Source: Microvirga terrestris
GTDB lineage: Bacteria > Pseudomonadota > Alphaproteobacteria > Rhizobiales > Beijerinckiaceae
Assembly: GCF_015694425.1 (NCBI RefSeq)
Contig: NZ_JADQDN010000006.1
Location: forward strand, 186,001 to 250,000
Length of the DNA: 64,000 bases
Reading direction: 5' to 3'
Below are positions 8,836 to 17,252 of the stretch, piece by piece. Position 1 is the first letter of the stretch, and every line of letters starts with the position of its first letter. The translations under genes and the position numbers were made by a program. Below the pieces are notes generated by a model. It saw only the letters and a list, made by a program, of their open reading frames with translations, was not told where the DNA came from and made no database searches.

Positions 8836-8891
8836 AGCCCCATGCCCTCCCTTTCGGGAGAGCAGTGTCCATGACCGGCCTGATTTGGATA

Positions 8892-8907
8892 TTGTAGGAA
8901 ATTACAG
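8892..8907 (-). promoter_or_regulatory. Candidate lux box upstream of luxI
   Basis: On the minus strand CTGTAATTTCCTACAA lies about 57 bp before the luxI start, in the 83-bp luxR-luxI gap. TGTA and TACA form the dyad, spaced like known lux-type boxes. The position suits LuxR-dependent activation of luxI. Confidence 0.6.
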
Positions 8908-8918
8908 GTGCTTTAACG

Positions 8919-9650
8919 TCAGATCTCGATGAGCCGATGCTGGAGAGCCCTCGCGACTGCATGGGTTTTGTTGGCGGCGCTCAGCTTGGTGCAGGCGCTG
9001 CCGATATGAGCCGTGATCGTCCGCTCCGTCACGCCAAGGATCTCCCCTGTATCGGCAGCCGACTTCCCCAGAGCCGCCCAGCGCAGGGCTTCCCGCTCGC
9101 GGGCTGTCAGTGGGTTGGGCTGCGGGGAGGGGGCCAGGATGAGGCGGGCCCGCTCGAAAGCGTACATGGCCATGAGGTGAATGGCCGGCTTGGTCTGGGG
9201 CGTCAGGTCAAGGTCGGCGCCTCCCATGGAGAGGCAGGCCTCGAACCCGTTCAATCCGTGAATGGGCAGGCAATAGCCCTGCCGCATCCCGAAATCGGCG
9301 GCGCCCTGCATGACCTCCTTGCCCTTGGGGTTCGTCTCGGGGTCGAAGCGGGCTTCGCTCCACTCGAAAGGCTGGACGGTCCGACGGCAGAGGCTGACGA
9401 CGGGATCGTGCCGGTCATAGCTGTTCCGCGTATAGCGCTCGTACCAGCCAAGGGGCCACTTCTTGAGCAGCACCAGACTTTCGATCTTCTGTTCGGGATG
9501 CGGCAGCCCGGTCATGATGAAGTTTTCAAACCCGAACTGGGCGAATGAGCGCTCCATCGCATCGATGATCGCCTGGGGGGATGCCAGACGGTCGAGCTCC
9601 TCGATGAACTCGAACGCTTGTACCGTATGGTCAAGGCTGCGGCCGCTCAC
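8919..9650 (-). CDS. luxR: LuxR-family autoinducer-responsive regulator
   Basis: A 243-aa regulator with an N-terminal autoinducer-binding domain (residues about 20-165) and a C-terminal GerE-type HTH. The ligand domain keeps the aromatic pocket residues (W and Y in WPLGWYERYTRNSYDRHDPVV, then FEWSEA). The C-terminal LTAREREALRWAALGKSAADTGEILGVTERTITAHI is a classic LuxR helix-turn-helix. It lies upstream of luxI on the same strand and is likely its cognate receptor. Confidence 0.95.
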   Translation of the reverse strand: MSGRSLDHTVQAFEFIEELDRLASPQAIIDAMERSFAQFGFENFIMTGLPHPEQKIESLVLLKKWPLGWYERYTRNSYDRHDPVVSLCRRTVQPFEWSEARFDPETNPKGKEVMQGAADFGMRQGYCLPIHGLNGFEACLSMGGADLDLTPQTKPAIHLMAMYAFERARLILAPSPQPNPLTAREREALRWAALGKSAADTGEILGVTERTITAHIGSACTKLSAANKTHAVARALQHRLIEI

Positions 9651-9685
9651 GGGCGTCTCCTAAGCAAGTCCTAAACCTTAAGATT

Positions 9686-9702
9686 GCATTGCGATATAAT
9701 GC
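9686..9702. promoter_or_regulatory. Dyad overlapping a TATAAT box in the luxR/XRE divergent region
   Basis: GCATT-GCGATAT-AATGC is an inverted repeat that overlaps TATAAT (9695-9700) between the divergent luxR and XRE-family genes. It could be an operator for the XRE regulator and a -10 element for the rightward gene. No convincing -35 was seen. Confidence 0.35.
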
Positions 9703-9762
9703 TACCAAAAGTTTTAAAGTTGGCATAGACAAGGCAAAGGACATCAAAAGCAGGAGCGGGGC

Positions 9763-10149
9763 TTGCAGAAGAAGGCGCCTAACCACATCGACAGGCACAT
9801 CGGCAGTCGGGTGAGGGCCCGGCGGACCATGCTCGGCATGAGCCAGGAACGGCTTGCGGACGCCTTGGGGCTCACCTTCCAGCAGGTTCAGAAATACGAG
9901 AAGGGCATGAACCGCATCGGCGCCAGCCGCCTGCTCCAGATTGCCGGCATTCTCGACGTGAGCATCGAGTTCTTTTTCGAGGGCCTCCCCGGCCTGCGGG
10001 CAGGCGGCTTCTCCGGCGACAGCCTCATGGCCGAGTTTCTGACCCGGTCCGAAAGCGACAGACTCGTGCGGGGATTCCTGCGCTTAAAGGATGATGAGGC
10101 GCGCAGAAAGGTCGCCGATCTCGTCGATTGGCTCGCCTCCGTCGGCTAG
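9763..10149 (+). CDS. XRE-family transcriptional regulator
   Basis: A 128-aa DNA-binding protein with a Cro/C1-type HTH at residues about 14-70 (RVRARRTMLGMSQERLADALGLTFQQVQKYEKGMNRIGASRL). The C-terminal tail contains ESDRLVRGFLRLKDDEARRKVADLV. This architecture is common for small rhizobial regulators. The start is TTG at 9763, supported by CAGGAG six bases upstream. It is divergent from luxR across a short gap with a dyad. The target is unknown. Confidence 0.88.
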   Translation: MQKKAPNHIDRHIGSRVRARRTMLGMSQERLADALGLTFQQVQKYEKGMNRIGASRLLQIAGILDVSIEFFFEGLPGLRAGGFSGDSLMAEFLTRSESDRLVRGFLRLKDDEARRKVADLVDWLASVG

Positions 10150-10249
10150 GTTTGGAACGGCGTAATCCCCTCGGCGTCGGGTTTCTAGGAGCGTTCGGAA
10201 CCTGCCGCGCTTCTAGTGGTTACTCCCTCACGATTGAGAGAGGTCGACC

Positions 10250-10792
10250 ATGGGCGTGGGACAGCAAAACACCAATAGGCAGCAGGACAACGGCACTGAG
10301 GAATGGGATGCGCTAAAGGGTGATGTCGGCGATATCGCAGGCGCAGCCGTCGAGCGCAGCCGTTACTTCATCGACTCTGCGCGCGAGCAGGCGACGGATT
10401 ACGTCGACCGCCGCAAGGACGATATTGCGCAGTCGGTCGCGGATTTCGCCACGACGCTGCGCGAATCCACCCATTCCTTCGACGAGCGGCCAAACATCCG
10501 CGCCGTCGTCGATACGGCGGCCGAAGGATTGGAGCAGCTGGCAGACTCGATCCGCGAGCGGACGTTTGCAGACTTCTTCAACGAGTTCGAGGGCGTTGTG
10601 CGCCGTCGTCCGGCCGCCGTGGCCGCGGTCTCCGTGGCTGTGGGCTTTCTCGCCGCGCGCTTCATCAAGAGCACGGCCGAGGATCTGCGTTACGACAGCA
10701 TGAATGCCGGTTCGACCCAGGGCGGCCAGGGTCGTGCGCGTCAGCAAGGCCCGCAGGGTCAGCAGCGCTCGCAATCCAAAGCCAGTGCCTGA
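10250..10792 (+). CDS. Rhizobial nutrient-deprivation-induced-like membrane-associated protein
   Basis: A 180-aa protein with a long charged helical region (DALKGDVGDIAGAAVERSRYFIDSAREQATDYVDRR), one hydrophobic segment near residues 120-138 (RRRPAAVAAVSVAVGFLAARF), then a Gly/Gln/Ser-rich tail. The layout resembles ElaB/YqjD-like and rhizobial proteins often named nutrient-deprivation-induced. It is first of four co-directional genes with tiny gaps. A role in envelope stress is inferred only from architecture and neighbours. Confidence 0.65.
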   Translation: MGVGQQNTNRQQDNGTEEWDALKGDVGDIAGAAVERSRYFIDSAREQATDYVDRRKDDIAQSVADFATTLRESTHSFDERPNIRAVVDTAAEGLEQLADSIRERTFADFFNEFEGVVRRRPAAVAAVSVAVGFLAARFIKSTAEDLRYDSMNAGSTQGGQGRARQQGPQGQQRSQSKASA

Positions 10793-10803
10793 CGGAGGCG
10801 GTC

Positions 10804-11196
10804 ATGCAGGGTAACGGCAATCAAACCATCCAGGGCCTCGTCGGTGAAGCCCTGCGGGAATCCACCGATCTCGCGCAAAAGGAATTTACCCTTTTCAAGA
10901 CCGAGATATCCCAGAACATGCGGACCCTCTTCATCGGGCTCGCCATGATGGTCGCGGCAGCGGTCTTCGCGATTGCAGCCGTTATGCTGCTGACGGAGTC
11001 GCTGGTGGAGTGGCTGGCGACCGTCGTCGACTCTGAGGCGCTCGCCGCACTCATCGTCGGCGGCCTTATGGCCGTGATCGCCATCGGCCTCGGGCTGTGG
11101 GGGAAGAACGCCATGACGGCGTCGTCGCTCACGCCGCAGAGGACCATGCGCTCGCTCAAGCGCGATGCAGAAGTCCTGTCTGAGAGAGGTGCATGA
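10804..11196 (+). CDS. Phage-holin-family/YqjE-like membrane protein
   Basis: A 130-aa protein with an amphipathic N-terminus (GLVGEALRESTDLAQKEFTLFKTEISQNM) and two membrane helices (LFIGLAMMVAAAVFAIAAVMLL and ALIVGGLMAVIAIGLGLWG), the layout of the Holin-X/YqjE family. Despite the name these chromosomal proteins are not phage lysis holins. It sits 11 bp after the preceding gene and overlaps the next start by 4 bp, so it belongs to the same operon. Confidence 0.78.
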   Translation: MQGNGNQTIQGLVGEALRESTDLAQKEFTLFKTEISQNMRTLFIGLAMMVAAAVFAIAAVMLLTESLVEWLATVVDSEALAALIVGGLMAVIAIGLGLWGKNAMTASSLTPQRTMRSLKRDAEVLSERGA

Positions 11197-11615
11197 TGAC
11201 GTCACAAAGTCTGCAGGATCTGGAGAAGGACATCGAGCGCAGTCGCGCTCAACTCGACCAGACCATCGATCGCCTCCAGGACAAGATGACCGTCTCCGGC
11301 GTCGTCGACGACGTGCTTGGGACCGCTCGCAACGGACAGTACGGACCGCTCTACGACCGGGTTCTGGATACGGTCAGGCGTAATCCCGTGCCGGTGATGC
11401 TGATTGCCATGGGCATCGGACTTCTGGCCTACCGCCTCGGCCGCCCGACCCGTCCCATGCGTCCGGCTCGATTGATCGCTGCCGATGAAGACCTCATGAC
11501 CGAGGAGCCTCTGCTGATGGAGGCAGAGGACTCTCGTCTCTATGGGACGGAAGCCGTTCACCAGCCTGCGACGGACACGATGTTCGAGCGGCCCGGCATG
11601 AATTCCCGTTACTGA
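11193..11615 (+). CDS. DUF3618 domain protein
   Basis: A 140-aa protein whose N-terminus SLQDLEKDIERSRAQLDQTIDRLQDKM matches the DUF3618 helical motif. A membrane helix follows at NPVPVMLIAMGIGLLAYRLGR, with an acidic Met-rich tail. DUF3618 genes typically lie after a YqjE-like holin-family gene, as here. The start overlaps the previous stop (ATGA) and is preceded by GAGAGG. Molecular function is unknown. Confidence 0.8.
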   Translation: MMTSQSLQDLEKDIERSRAQLDQTIDRLQDKMTVSGVVDDVLGTARNGQYGPLYDRVLDTVRRNPVPVMLIAMGIGLLAYRLGRPTRPMRPARLIAADEDLMTEEPLLMEAEDSRLYGTEAVHQPATDTMFERPGMNSRY

Positions 11616-11636
11616 AGAATCGAATAGGAGCTTTTC

Positions 11637-12365
11637 ATGGCAAATATGAAGAACGAGACCGGCAAGCCGGGTGTGGACAAGCAGAGCGACACGGGCACGG
11701 CCGGTAAGGTTTCCGCCGGCACGTCGGTGGGCAATATCGGCGAGGCTCCGATGCCTCATGCTCATGACCAGAAATCCGCTCAGGGCGCCGGATCATCGAC
11801 GGGCGGTACGCAGTCTTCCGGCCAGTCGAAGGGCTCCTCATCTGGGCAGGCCTCTGGCCAATCCACGCAGCAGAATGCGCAGGGTCAGGGCGGCGTTGCA
11901 GACAAGGCGCAGCAGGCAGCCGATCAGGTGCGTCAGAAGGCTGAGGATGCCTACGAGGGTGCTTCCGACTGGGCACGCGATACCTATGAGCGCGCATCCG
12001 ACTGGGCTTCCGGAACATACTCGCAGCAGCGCCGCCGCATGAACCAGATGGGTGGCCGTTCCGCGCGAGCGTTCGGCAATGCACGCGGCGGTGTTCAGAG
12101 CTATGTTTCCGAGAACCCAATGGTGGTTGGACTCGTCGGTCTGGCGGCCGGTCTGCTTCTCGGAGCGCTTCTGCCGCGCACCCGCAGAGAGAACGAGATG
12201 TTCGGCGAATGGGCCGATGAGGTTCGCAATCAGGGTCTGCGCTACGCTCGTGACGCGGCCAGCCGCGGTCGCGAATATGTCGAGGAGACATTCAGCGGTG
12301 ATGATGCGCAGTTCAGCCGTCACGAGAGCGAGTTCAACGGTCAGCGCGACGCCAATCGCCACTGA
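11637..12365 (+). CDS. Low-complexity membrane-anchored protein, last of the DUF3618 operon
   Basis: A 242-aa protein in three parts. Residues 1-90 are a disordered Gly/Ser/Gln-rich region. Residues 90-140 form a repeated helical stretch (DKAQQAADQVRQKAEDAYEGASDWARDTYERASDWASGTY). A single hydrophobic helix (ENPMVVGLVGLAAGLLLGALLP) is followed by a charged tail. The middle recalls ElaB/CsbD or LEA-like stress helices. It follows DUF3618 by 21 bp with AGGAG before the start, and a terminator closes the operon. Confidence 0.7.
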   Translation: MANMKNETGKPGVDKQSDTGTAGKVSAGTSVGNIGEAPMPHAHDQKSAQGAGSSTGGTQSSGQSKGSSSGQASGQSTQQNAQGQGGVADKAQQAADQVRQKAEDAYEGASDWARDTYERASDWASGTYSQQRRRMNQMGGRSARAFGNARGGVQSYVSENPMVVGLVGLAAGLLLGALLPRTRRENEMFGEWADEVRNQGLRYARDAASRGREYVEETFSGDDAQFSRHESEFNGQRDANRH

Positions 12366-12387
12366 CACAAGTCTTTAGACGAAATAC

Positions 12388-12419
12388 AAAAGGCGCCGGT
12401 GAAAACCGGCGCCTTTTTG
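12388..12419 (+). terminator. Rho-independent terminator of the DUF3618 operon
   Basis: AAAGGCGCCGGT pairs with ACCGGCGCCTTTTT around the loop GAAA. It is a strong GC stem with a T run. Confidence 0.9.
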
Positions 12420-12761
12420 ATGGACTCTTGAGCAAGAGCCCAGGCGCTAATGACCCTGCAGAAACTATAACGGCCACGGCAAGGTGATGCGCGTACATGC
12501 GGCGTCATCATCTCGGCATCGTGACCGCTTCTGGTCAACACGAATGCCGCCAGCGTGAGCTTGAGATGGGGGTGACCTGTCCTGAATTCAAGAAGATGAT
12601 GAAATTTCTTAACTCTGTTCCGCTAAATTCCCGTCTCGCGCAGGACCTTCCAGGAACGAGGTGCCTTCGAGTTTGTTGGCTTCCAGCAGGGCCAAAATTT
12701 CCTATCAAAAGGTGCTGCGCCGAAGGTGGTCCTCCTCAGGGATCGGTGATGGAGTTGGGGC
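12420..12761. other. Non-coding gap, nothing recognised
   Basis: About 340 bp between the terminator and the response regulator gene. No reading frame with coding character, RNA or repeat was recognised. A promoter for the downstream gene must lie here but no clear -35/-10 pair was seen. Confidence 0.5.
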
Positions 12762-13115
12762 ATGCGTATTCTGATCCTGGAAGACGATCCTGCAATCGCC
12801 TTTGATCTGCAGGCCATCCTGGAGGCTGACGGGCACGAGGTTGTCGATTCCATCAGCTCGCTTGCCGAAGCCTATCAACACCTTGATGACAGGTTCGACT
12901 GTGCGCTGCTCGACATCGACGTGATCGGCGGCAAAAGCTTCGGCGTGGCAGAGACGCTCATCGAGCGCCATATCCCATTCGTTTTCGTCTCGGCTTCTGC
13001 CCCATCGGATCTGCCGCAATCCCTGCAGCGGGCTGCCTTCGTGGCAAAGCCGTTTGAGGAAAAGGTGCTGCTTCAAACCGTCGAGCACGCCGTTCCCAAC
13101 CTCCTCCCTTGCTGA
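12762..13115 (+). CDS. Single-domain response regulator
   Basis: A 117-aa stand-alone receiver domain. The acidic pair EDD (7-9), the phosphoacceptor D51 in CALLDID, the conserved S/A region (FVFVSAS) and K96-P97 in VAKPF are all present. There is no output domain, so it works by phosphotransfer or protein contact. It lies 46 bp upstream of the UV endonuclease gene in the same direction. A second single-domain regulator follows that gene. No kinase is adjacent. Confidence 0.88.
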   Translation: MRILILEDDPAIAFDLQAILEADGHEVVDSISSLAEAYQHLDDRFDCALLDIDVIGGKSFGVAETLIERHIPFVFVSASAPSDLPQSLQRAAFVAKPFEEKVLLQTVEHAVPNLLPC

Positions 13116-13161
13116 TGCGAGACGTCGAGGAACCTGTTCTCTCCCGGTGACTTCCTTCACC

Positions 13162-14202
13162 ATGCAAGACTTTCGGTTCGGCTTCTGCTGCAAGTACATT
13201 CCAGAAGATGGTTCGGCGCAGACTGCGCGGGCCATGAACACGTCCACGGTGACGATGGCCTACTTGAGCCGTCTCGAGCCGAAAGCCGCCTATGATAAGC
13301 TTGCATCTGTGGTGTCTCACAACTTGGAAGCCTTCAGGCTCCAGATCGAGCACGTGGCGGGAAGGCCGAAACTGGAACGTCTTCACCGCCTGTCCAGCGA
13401 TCTGCTTCCCGGATACACCCATGCAAGCTGCCGGGAATTCTACCGCGATCCTGATCTTCGCAACCTGATCGAGACGAAGCTCGCGCAGGCGGGGCGCCTC
13501 GCCCGGGACGGGGATGTGCGTCTGAGCATGCATCCCGGACAGTTCTGCGTGATCGCCTCCGCCAATCCTTCGGCTTCCGCTAATGGCATTGCGGAATTCG
13601 AGTATCATGCCGAGGTGATGGCCCTCATGGGCTACGGCCAGGGGTGGCATCCGCACGGGGCTCACATCAACATCCATGGCGGCGCGAAAGCCTTGGGTGC
13701 CGAAGGGATCCGAGGCGGCCTTGCGCATCTGTCACAGACGGCCCGCAACCTGATCACCATCGAGAACGACGAGGTGAGCTTCGGCCTCGACGATCTCCTG
13801 CCTCTTGTGGATGAGGTGCCGCTCGTCCTCGATCTTCATCATCACTGGATCATGAGCCAGGGCGAGTATGTCGAGCCCGACGATCCGCGCATTGCCCTGA
13901 TCATCGCATCCTGGCGCGATGTGCGGCCGGTGAGTCATGTGAGCGTGTCCCGTGAGGACTTACTTCCTGATTACGACATTCATAGCCTTCCCGATTTCAA
14001 GGCACTCATTGGATCGGGAATCAAGCCGAAGGATCTGCGTGGCCATTCGGATCTGATGTGGAACGAAGCCATCAACGACTTGGTGGTGCGCCATCTGTCA
14101 TGGTCGGATTTCGAGATCGAGGCGAAGCTGAAGAACATTGCATCCGAGGGTCTGGCGCATCACGTGGAGAGACGGCAATCAGGCCTCCGCGCAACGGGAT
14201 AA
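13162..14202 (+). CDS. uvsE: UV damage endonuclease, UvdE/UvsE family
   Basis: A 346-aa TIM-barrel endonuclease that nicks DNA 5' to UV photoproducts and other distortions, an alternative to UvrABC. Family motifs are FGFCCKYIP at the N-terminus, RLSMHPGQFCV, HINIHGGAKALG, ITIENDE, LDLHHHWI and GHSDLMW, which include the His/Glu/Asp metal ligands. ATG 13162 is chosen because the family starts at RFGFCCKY; the longer frame runs back into the response regulator. No good Shine-Dalgarno precedes it, so coupling to upstream translation is possible. UvdE is scattered among bacteria. Confidence 0.93.
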   Translation: MQDFRFGFCCKYIPEDGSAQTARAMNTSTVTMAYLSRLEPKAAYDKLASVVSHNLEAFRLQIEHVAGRPKLERLHRLSSDLLPGYTHASCREFYRDPDLRNLIETKLAQAGRLARDGDVRLSMHPGQFCVIASANPSASANGIAEFEYHAEVMALMGYGQGWHPHGAHINIHGGAKALGAEGIRGGLAHLSQTARNLITIENDEVSFGLDDLLPLVDEVPLVLDLHHHWIMSQGEYVEPDDPRIALIIASWRDVRPVSHVSVSREDLLPDYDIHSLPDFKALIGSGIKPKDLRGHSDLMWNEAINDLVVRHLSWSDFEIEAKLKNIASEGLAHHVERRQSGLRATG

Positions 14203-14283
14203 AGTTTCATATCTCTGCAGAGCTTGTGGAACCAACCCAGACGAGGAGTCGTTGTCGGGTATTGTATTGCGAGTCACGAAGTG

Positions 14284-14736
14284 ATGTTGCCTGCGCATTC
14301 CACAGTTCTCTTAGTTGAAGACGAGCCTTTGATCCGTCTCTTCCTGTCCGAGCTTCTCGAAGAGACCGGCTTCAGGGTTGTCGAGGCGGCCAATGGCGCC
14401 GAGGCTCTGGTGCTGATGGAGGCAGGGCTGAAGGTTGATGTGCTTCTCACCGACGTAGATATGCCCACCGGCTGCAACGGCTTCGAGCTGGCTCATCGCG
14501 TCAACGAACTCTGGCCCGGAACCGAACTCCTGATCATGTCGGGGCGGCAATGGCCCTCGGAAGGGGATCTGCCTCCGGGAGCGGCCTTCCTGGCGAAACC
14601 ATGCCCGAACGAGGTGATTGTCTCTCATGTGGTTTCCGCTGCGGAGCGCAAGAAACGCCTGTTCTATGTTGCTGAAACCACACGGCAGCCCACGGAGCGA
14701 GATTCCAACATCCTGCCGTTTCCGAAAACAGCCTAA
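14284..14736 (+). CDS. Single-domain response regulator
   Basis: A 150-aa receiver protein: VEDEP acidic pocket (11-14), phosphoacceptor D57 in LLTDVDMP, MSG at the Ser/Thr position and AKPCP with the conserved Lys. The C-terminal 30 residues form no known output domain. Start choice is uncertain: TTG at 14224 gives a longer form, but ATG 14284 precedes the conserved fold by seven residues. It is likely co-regulated with the upstream uvsE and receiver genes. Confidence 0.82.
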   Translation: MLPAHSTVLLVEDEPLIRLFLSELLEETGFRVVEAANGAEALVLMEAGLKVDVLLTDVDMPTGCNGFELAHRVNELWPGTELLIMSGRQWPSEGDLPPGAAFLAKPCPNEVIVSHVVSAAERKKRLFYVAETTRQPTERDSNILPFPKTA

Positions 14737-14920
14737 ATTCCTGAACTCGATCTTGCTGACGGCGTTGAGCGGACATAAGCTCTGCCGGAATTGACCTTCA
14801 TCAGGGGGCCGGAGTCTGTGAACGCTCTCCGGAATGTCCGACCGAAGGTTGGTCAATATGCTTTTCGAGCCTGATCCAAGGCTGTAGACGAGCTTCCCCA
14901 CCCCATTCCCGGAGGAATAC

Positions 14921-15244
14921 ATGGCGACCAAGACGACTGACGCAAAAGCCGGCGCGAAGAAGGCTGCAGACAAGCCTGCTGCCAAGAAGGCTGTCGGTTC
15001 CAAGCCCAACGCTCTTCAGCAGCCCCTGCAGCCGTCCAAGGAACTGGCCGCCATCGTGGGCTCGACCCCGCTGCCGCGCGGCGAGGTTGTGAGCAAGATG
15101 TGGGAATACATCAAGAAGAACAACCTGCAGAACCCCGAGAACAAGCGCGAGATTATCGCCGACGACAAGCTTCAGCCGATCTTCGGCAAGCCCAAGGTGA
15201 CCATGTTCGAAATGAACAAGCACCTTGCCCAGCATCTGAAATAA
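14921..15244 (+). CDS. SWIB/MDM2 domain DNA-associated protein
   Basis: A 107-aa protein with an Ala/Lys-rich histone-H1-like N-terminus (residues 1-30) and a SWIB domain from about residue 33 to the end (LQPSKELAAIVGSTPLPRGEVVSKMWEYIKKNNLQ, then FGKPKVTMFEMNKHLAQHL). Bacterial SWIB proteins, known best from chlamydiae and also found in alphaproteobacteria, are thought to be nucleoid-associated. GGAGGA precedes the start. The exact role is not known. Confidence 0.9.
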   Translation: MATKTTDAKAGAKKAADKPAAKKAVGSKPNALQQPLQPSKELAAIVGSTPLPRGEVVSKMWEYIKKNNLQNPENKREIIADDKLQPIFGKPKVTMFEMNKHLAQHLK

Positions 15245-15263
15245 GCGAACAGCCTGAGGCTAA

Positions 15264-15878
15264 TCAGGAATCCTGCCGCCATCGATCGAGCGGCAGGATT
15301 TCCGGCCTCTGACCCGGAGCCTTCTTCCATGGGTCCACGGCCCATTCGGCACCGGTCTGCTTCTCGGTGATCACGGCCGTAAAATGCGGGTAGCGGCCAT
15401 CAAAGAAGAATCCCCGCGATTCCGGATGCTCCACCACATGATGGGCGAGAAGCCCATGCTCCTGCAGAACCAGGAGCAGGCTGGTCGTATTCGCGGTTTC
15501 GTCCAGACAATCCATCTGCCCATGAACACCCGACATCTGCGGTGGCGATCCCGGCACGTCCGGCTTTCCGCCCAAAGAAGCGGCCAGATACGCCGTGTAG
15601 GACCTGATTACCTCGGCCAGAGCCTGCCTCTCGGTTGCCGGTGAGCCCTGCGCCGATCTCAAGACTCCGCTCGCCCGGTTCAGCAAGCTCCCATCGACCG
15701 AGAGCGCCAGTCGTCGCGTGCATCCGTAGCCGTGACAGGCGATGATGCGGTCTCCCGCAGGCTCGACATACCCGCGCTCATTGTACCATCCCTGGGCTGC
15801 CTGGGGTCCCGCGATGGCCGGAGCGCTCAGGAACAAGGGCGGCATAACCGTCGAAAGGAGAAGTAGCGTCGATCTCAT
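15264..15878 (-). CDS. Secreted conserved protein of unknown function
   Basis: A 204-aa protein with a signal peptide (MRSTLLLLSTVMPPLFLSAPAIAG). The mature part contains GDRIIACHGYGCTRRLALS, MDCLDETANTTSLLLVLQEHGLLAHHVVEHPESRGF and PHFTAVITEKQTGAEWAVDPW. The Cys-Leu-Asp-Glu, His and Asp-Pro-Trp elements look like a transglutaminase-type or papain-like Cys/His/Asp arrangement, but this is only an impression. It is convergent with the SWIB gene. Confidence 0.75.
   Translation of the reverse strand: MRSTLLLLSTVMPPLFLSAPAIAGPQAAQGWYNERGYVEPAGDRIIACHGYGCTRRLALSVDGSLLNRASGVLRSAQGSPATERQALAEVIRSYTAYLAASLGGKPDVPGSPPQMSGVHGQMDCLDETANTTSLLLVLQEHGLLAHHVVEHPESRGFFFDGRYPHFTAVITEKQTGAEWAVDPWKKAPGQRPEILPLDRWRQDS
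15269..15302. terminator. Possible bidirectional hairpin between SWIB and secreted-protein genes
   Basis: AATCCTGCCGC pairs with GCGGCAGGATT around a 10-nt loop at the convergent junction. It overlaps the last codons of the minus-strand gene. The T tract is short, so termination is uncertain. Confidence 0.4.
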
Positions 15879-15990
15879 GTTGGAGATACCTATCGCCTTC
15901 GATTGCAGGGCTCTTGGCGATATAGGTCGAGCGGCTCGGCTGACTATAGGTTAAGCTTGGTTGAGTTGAGCTACGACTTTCGAGGTTTTC

Positions 15991-16854
15991 ATGTCCCGCA
16001 TCGTCTTCCTGAATGGTTCCTTCCTGCCGATCGAAGAGGCCAAGGTGCCCTTCATGGATCGGGGTTTCATGTTCGGCGACGGTGTTTACGAAGGGATCGG
16101 CGTGCTCGATGGCCAGCTGATCGACAACGAGGCGCATCTCGAGCGTCTGGAGCGCTCGCTCGCCGAGGTGCGCATCCGCAATCCCTATTCGAGAACTGAG
16201 TGGACCTCCCTTCAGGAGGAGATTGTCCGGCGCAACGGCATGACGGAGGGCTTCATCTACTTCCAGGTCACCCGGGGCGTGGCGGAGCGGGACTTCTTCT
16301 TCCCGGAGAATGCCGAGCCCACGGTGGCCATGTTCACCCAGGCCAAGGCGATCGCCGACGCTCCGGCGGCCCGCACGGGCATCGCGGTCGTGACGGTGCC
16401 GGACCAGCGCTGGGCGCGGCGCGACATCAAGTCGATCAACCTCCTCGCCCAGGTCCTGGCCAAGCAGGCGGCCAAGGAGGCCGGTGCCCAGGAGGCCTGG
16501 CTGGTGGAGGACGGCTTCGTGACCGAGGGCGGTTCGTCGAGCGGCTTCATCGTCACGAAGAAGGGCAGCATCGTCGTGCGCCCGCTTTCGAACGCCATTC
16601 TGCCCGGCATCACCCGCAAGTCCCTCCTGCGGCTCTCGGAAGAGGCCCGGATCCCTCTCGAAGAGCGCCGGTTCACGGTCGAAGAGGCTTATGACGCCGC
16701 CGAGGCCTTCCTCACCAGCGCGTCGAACTTCGTCCTGCCTATCGTGACGATTGACGGACGCTCCATCGGTGACGGAAAGCCCGGTCCCGTCACGAAGCGG
16801 CTGCGCGAGCTTTACCTGTCCATGGCGCGCGTCCCGGCTATGGCCGCCGAATAG
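15991..16854 (+). CDS. D-amino acid aminotransferase (fold-type IV PLP enzyme)
   Basis: A 287-aa class IV aminotransferase, probably D-alanine:2-oxoglutarate type. The N-terminal VPFMDRGFMFGDGVYEGIGV, the PLP-binding K147 in RRDIKSINLLAQVLAKQ, EGGSSSGFIV and the phosphate-binding LPGITRKSLL match DAAT. It differs from branched-chain aminotransferases in length and in the KSINLL segment. It supplies or recycles D-amino acids for peptidoglycan. A short exported protein is encoded 50 bp downstream. Confidence 0.9.
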   Translation: MSRIVFLNGSFLPIEEAKVPFMDRGFMFGDGVYEGIGVLDGQLIDNEAHLERLERSLAEVRIRNPYSRTEWTSLQEEIVRRNGMTEGFIYFQVTRGVAERDFFFPENAEPTVAMFTQAKAIADAPAARTGIAVVTVPDQRWARRDIKSINLLAQVLAKQAAKEAGAQEAWLVEDGFVTEGGSSSGFIVTKKGSIVVRPLSNAILPGITRKSLLRLSEEARIPLEERRFTVEEAYDAAEAFLTSASNFVLPIVTIDGRSIGDGKPGPVTKRLRELYLSMARVPAMAAE

Positions 16855-16907
16855 CCTTGCCGGAACCGGTCATCGGGTCGCTCGTTGCCTTTCCAAAGGA
16901 GCGACCC

Positions 16908-17249
16908 ATGAAGCGTGTGCTGATCCTATCGACGATTCTGGCCGGCTGCTTTGGTACGGCAGCGCTCGCGCAGAACCCTGGGGTGCTGAATCAGCAGGCC
17001 CCGAACATGCCGGCGCCGAGCCAGATGCCGGCCGAGAAGGTTGAGCCCGACAGCAATCTCTCCGGCACCAACGGTCCCTCGTCGACAGGCTCGACCAAAA
17101 CCTTGAGCGATAAGCTTGAGCAGACCGACGGCGTGATCCGCCCTCCGGAGACGGCCACCCCGGACATTACCGTACCAGCTCCCGTGCCCAATCCCGGCAC
17201 CACGCCGGTCATTCGCCCGCCGGCCAACCAGCAGATTGATCCGAAATAG
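16908..17249 (+). CDS. Small secreted Pro-rich protein
   Basis: A 113-aa exported protein: signal peptide MKRVLILSTILAGCFGTAALAQ, then a disordered Pro/Thr/Asn-rich chain. AAAGGAG lies immediately before ATG 16908; the upstream in-frame ATG lacks a site. The likely cleavage is after ALAQ. A Cys at residue 14 within the hydrophobic core is not in a standard lipobox. Function is unknown. Confidence 0.75.
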   Translation: MKRVLILSTILAGCFGTAALAQNPGVLNQQAPNMPAPSQMPAEKVEPDSNLSGTNGPSSTGSTKTLSDKLEQTDGVIRPPETATPDITVPAPVPNPGTTPVIRPPANQQIDPK

Positions 17250-17252
17250 GGT

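Noticed and set aside
12497-12805. Reading frame in the gap before the response regulator
   Set aside because: No ribosome binding site, no recognisable fold and overlap with the receiver gene start.
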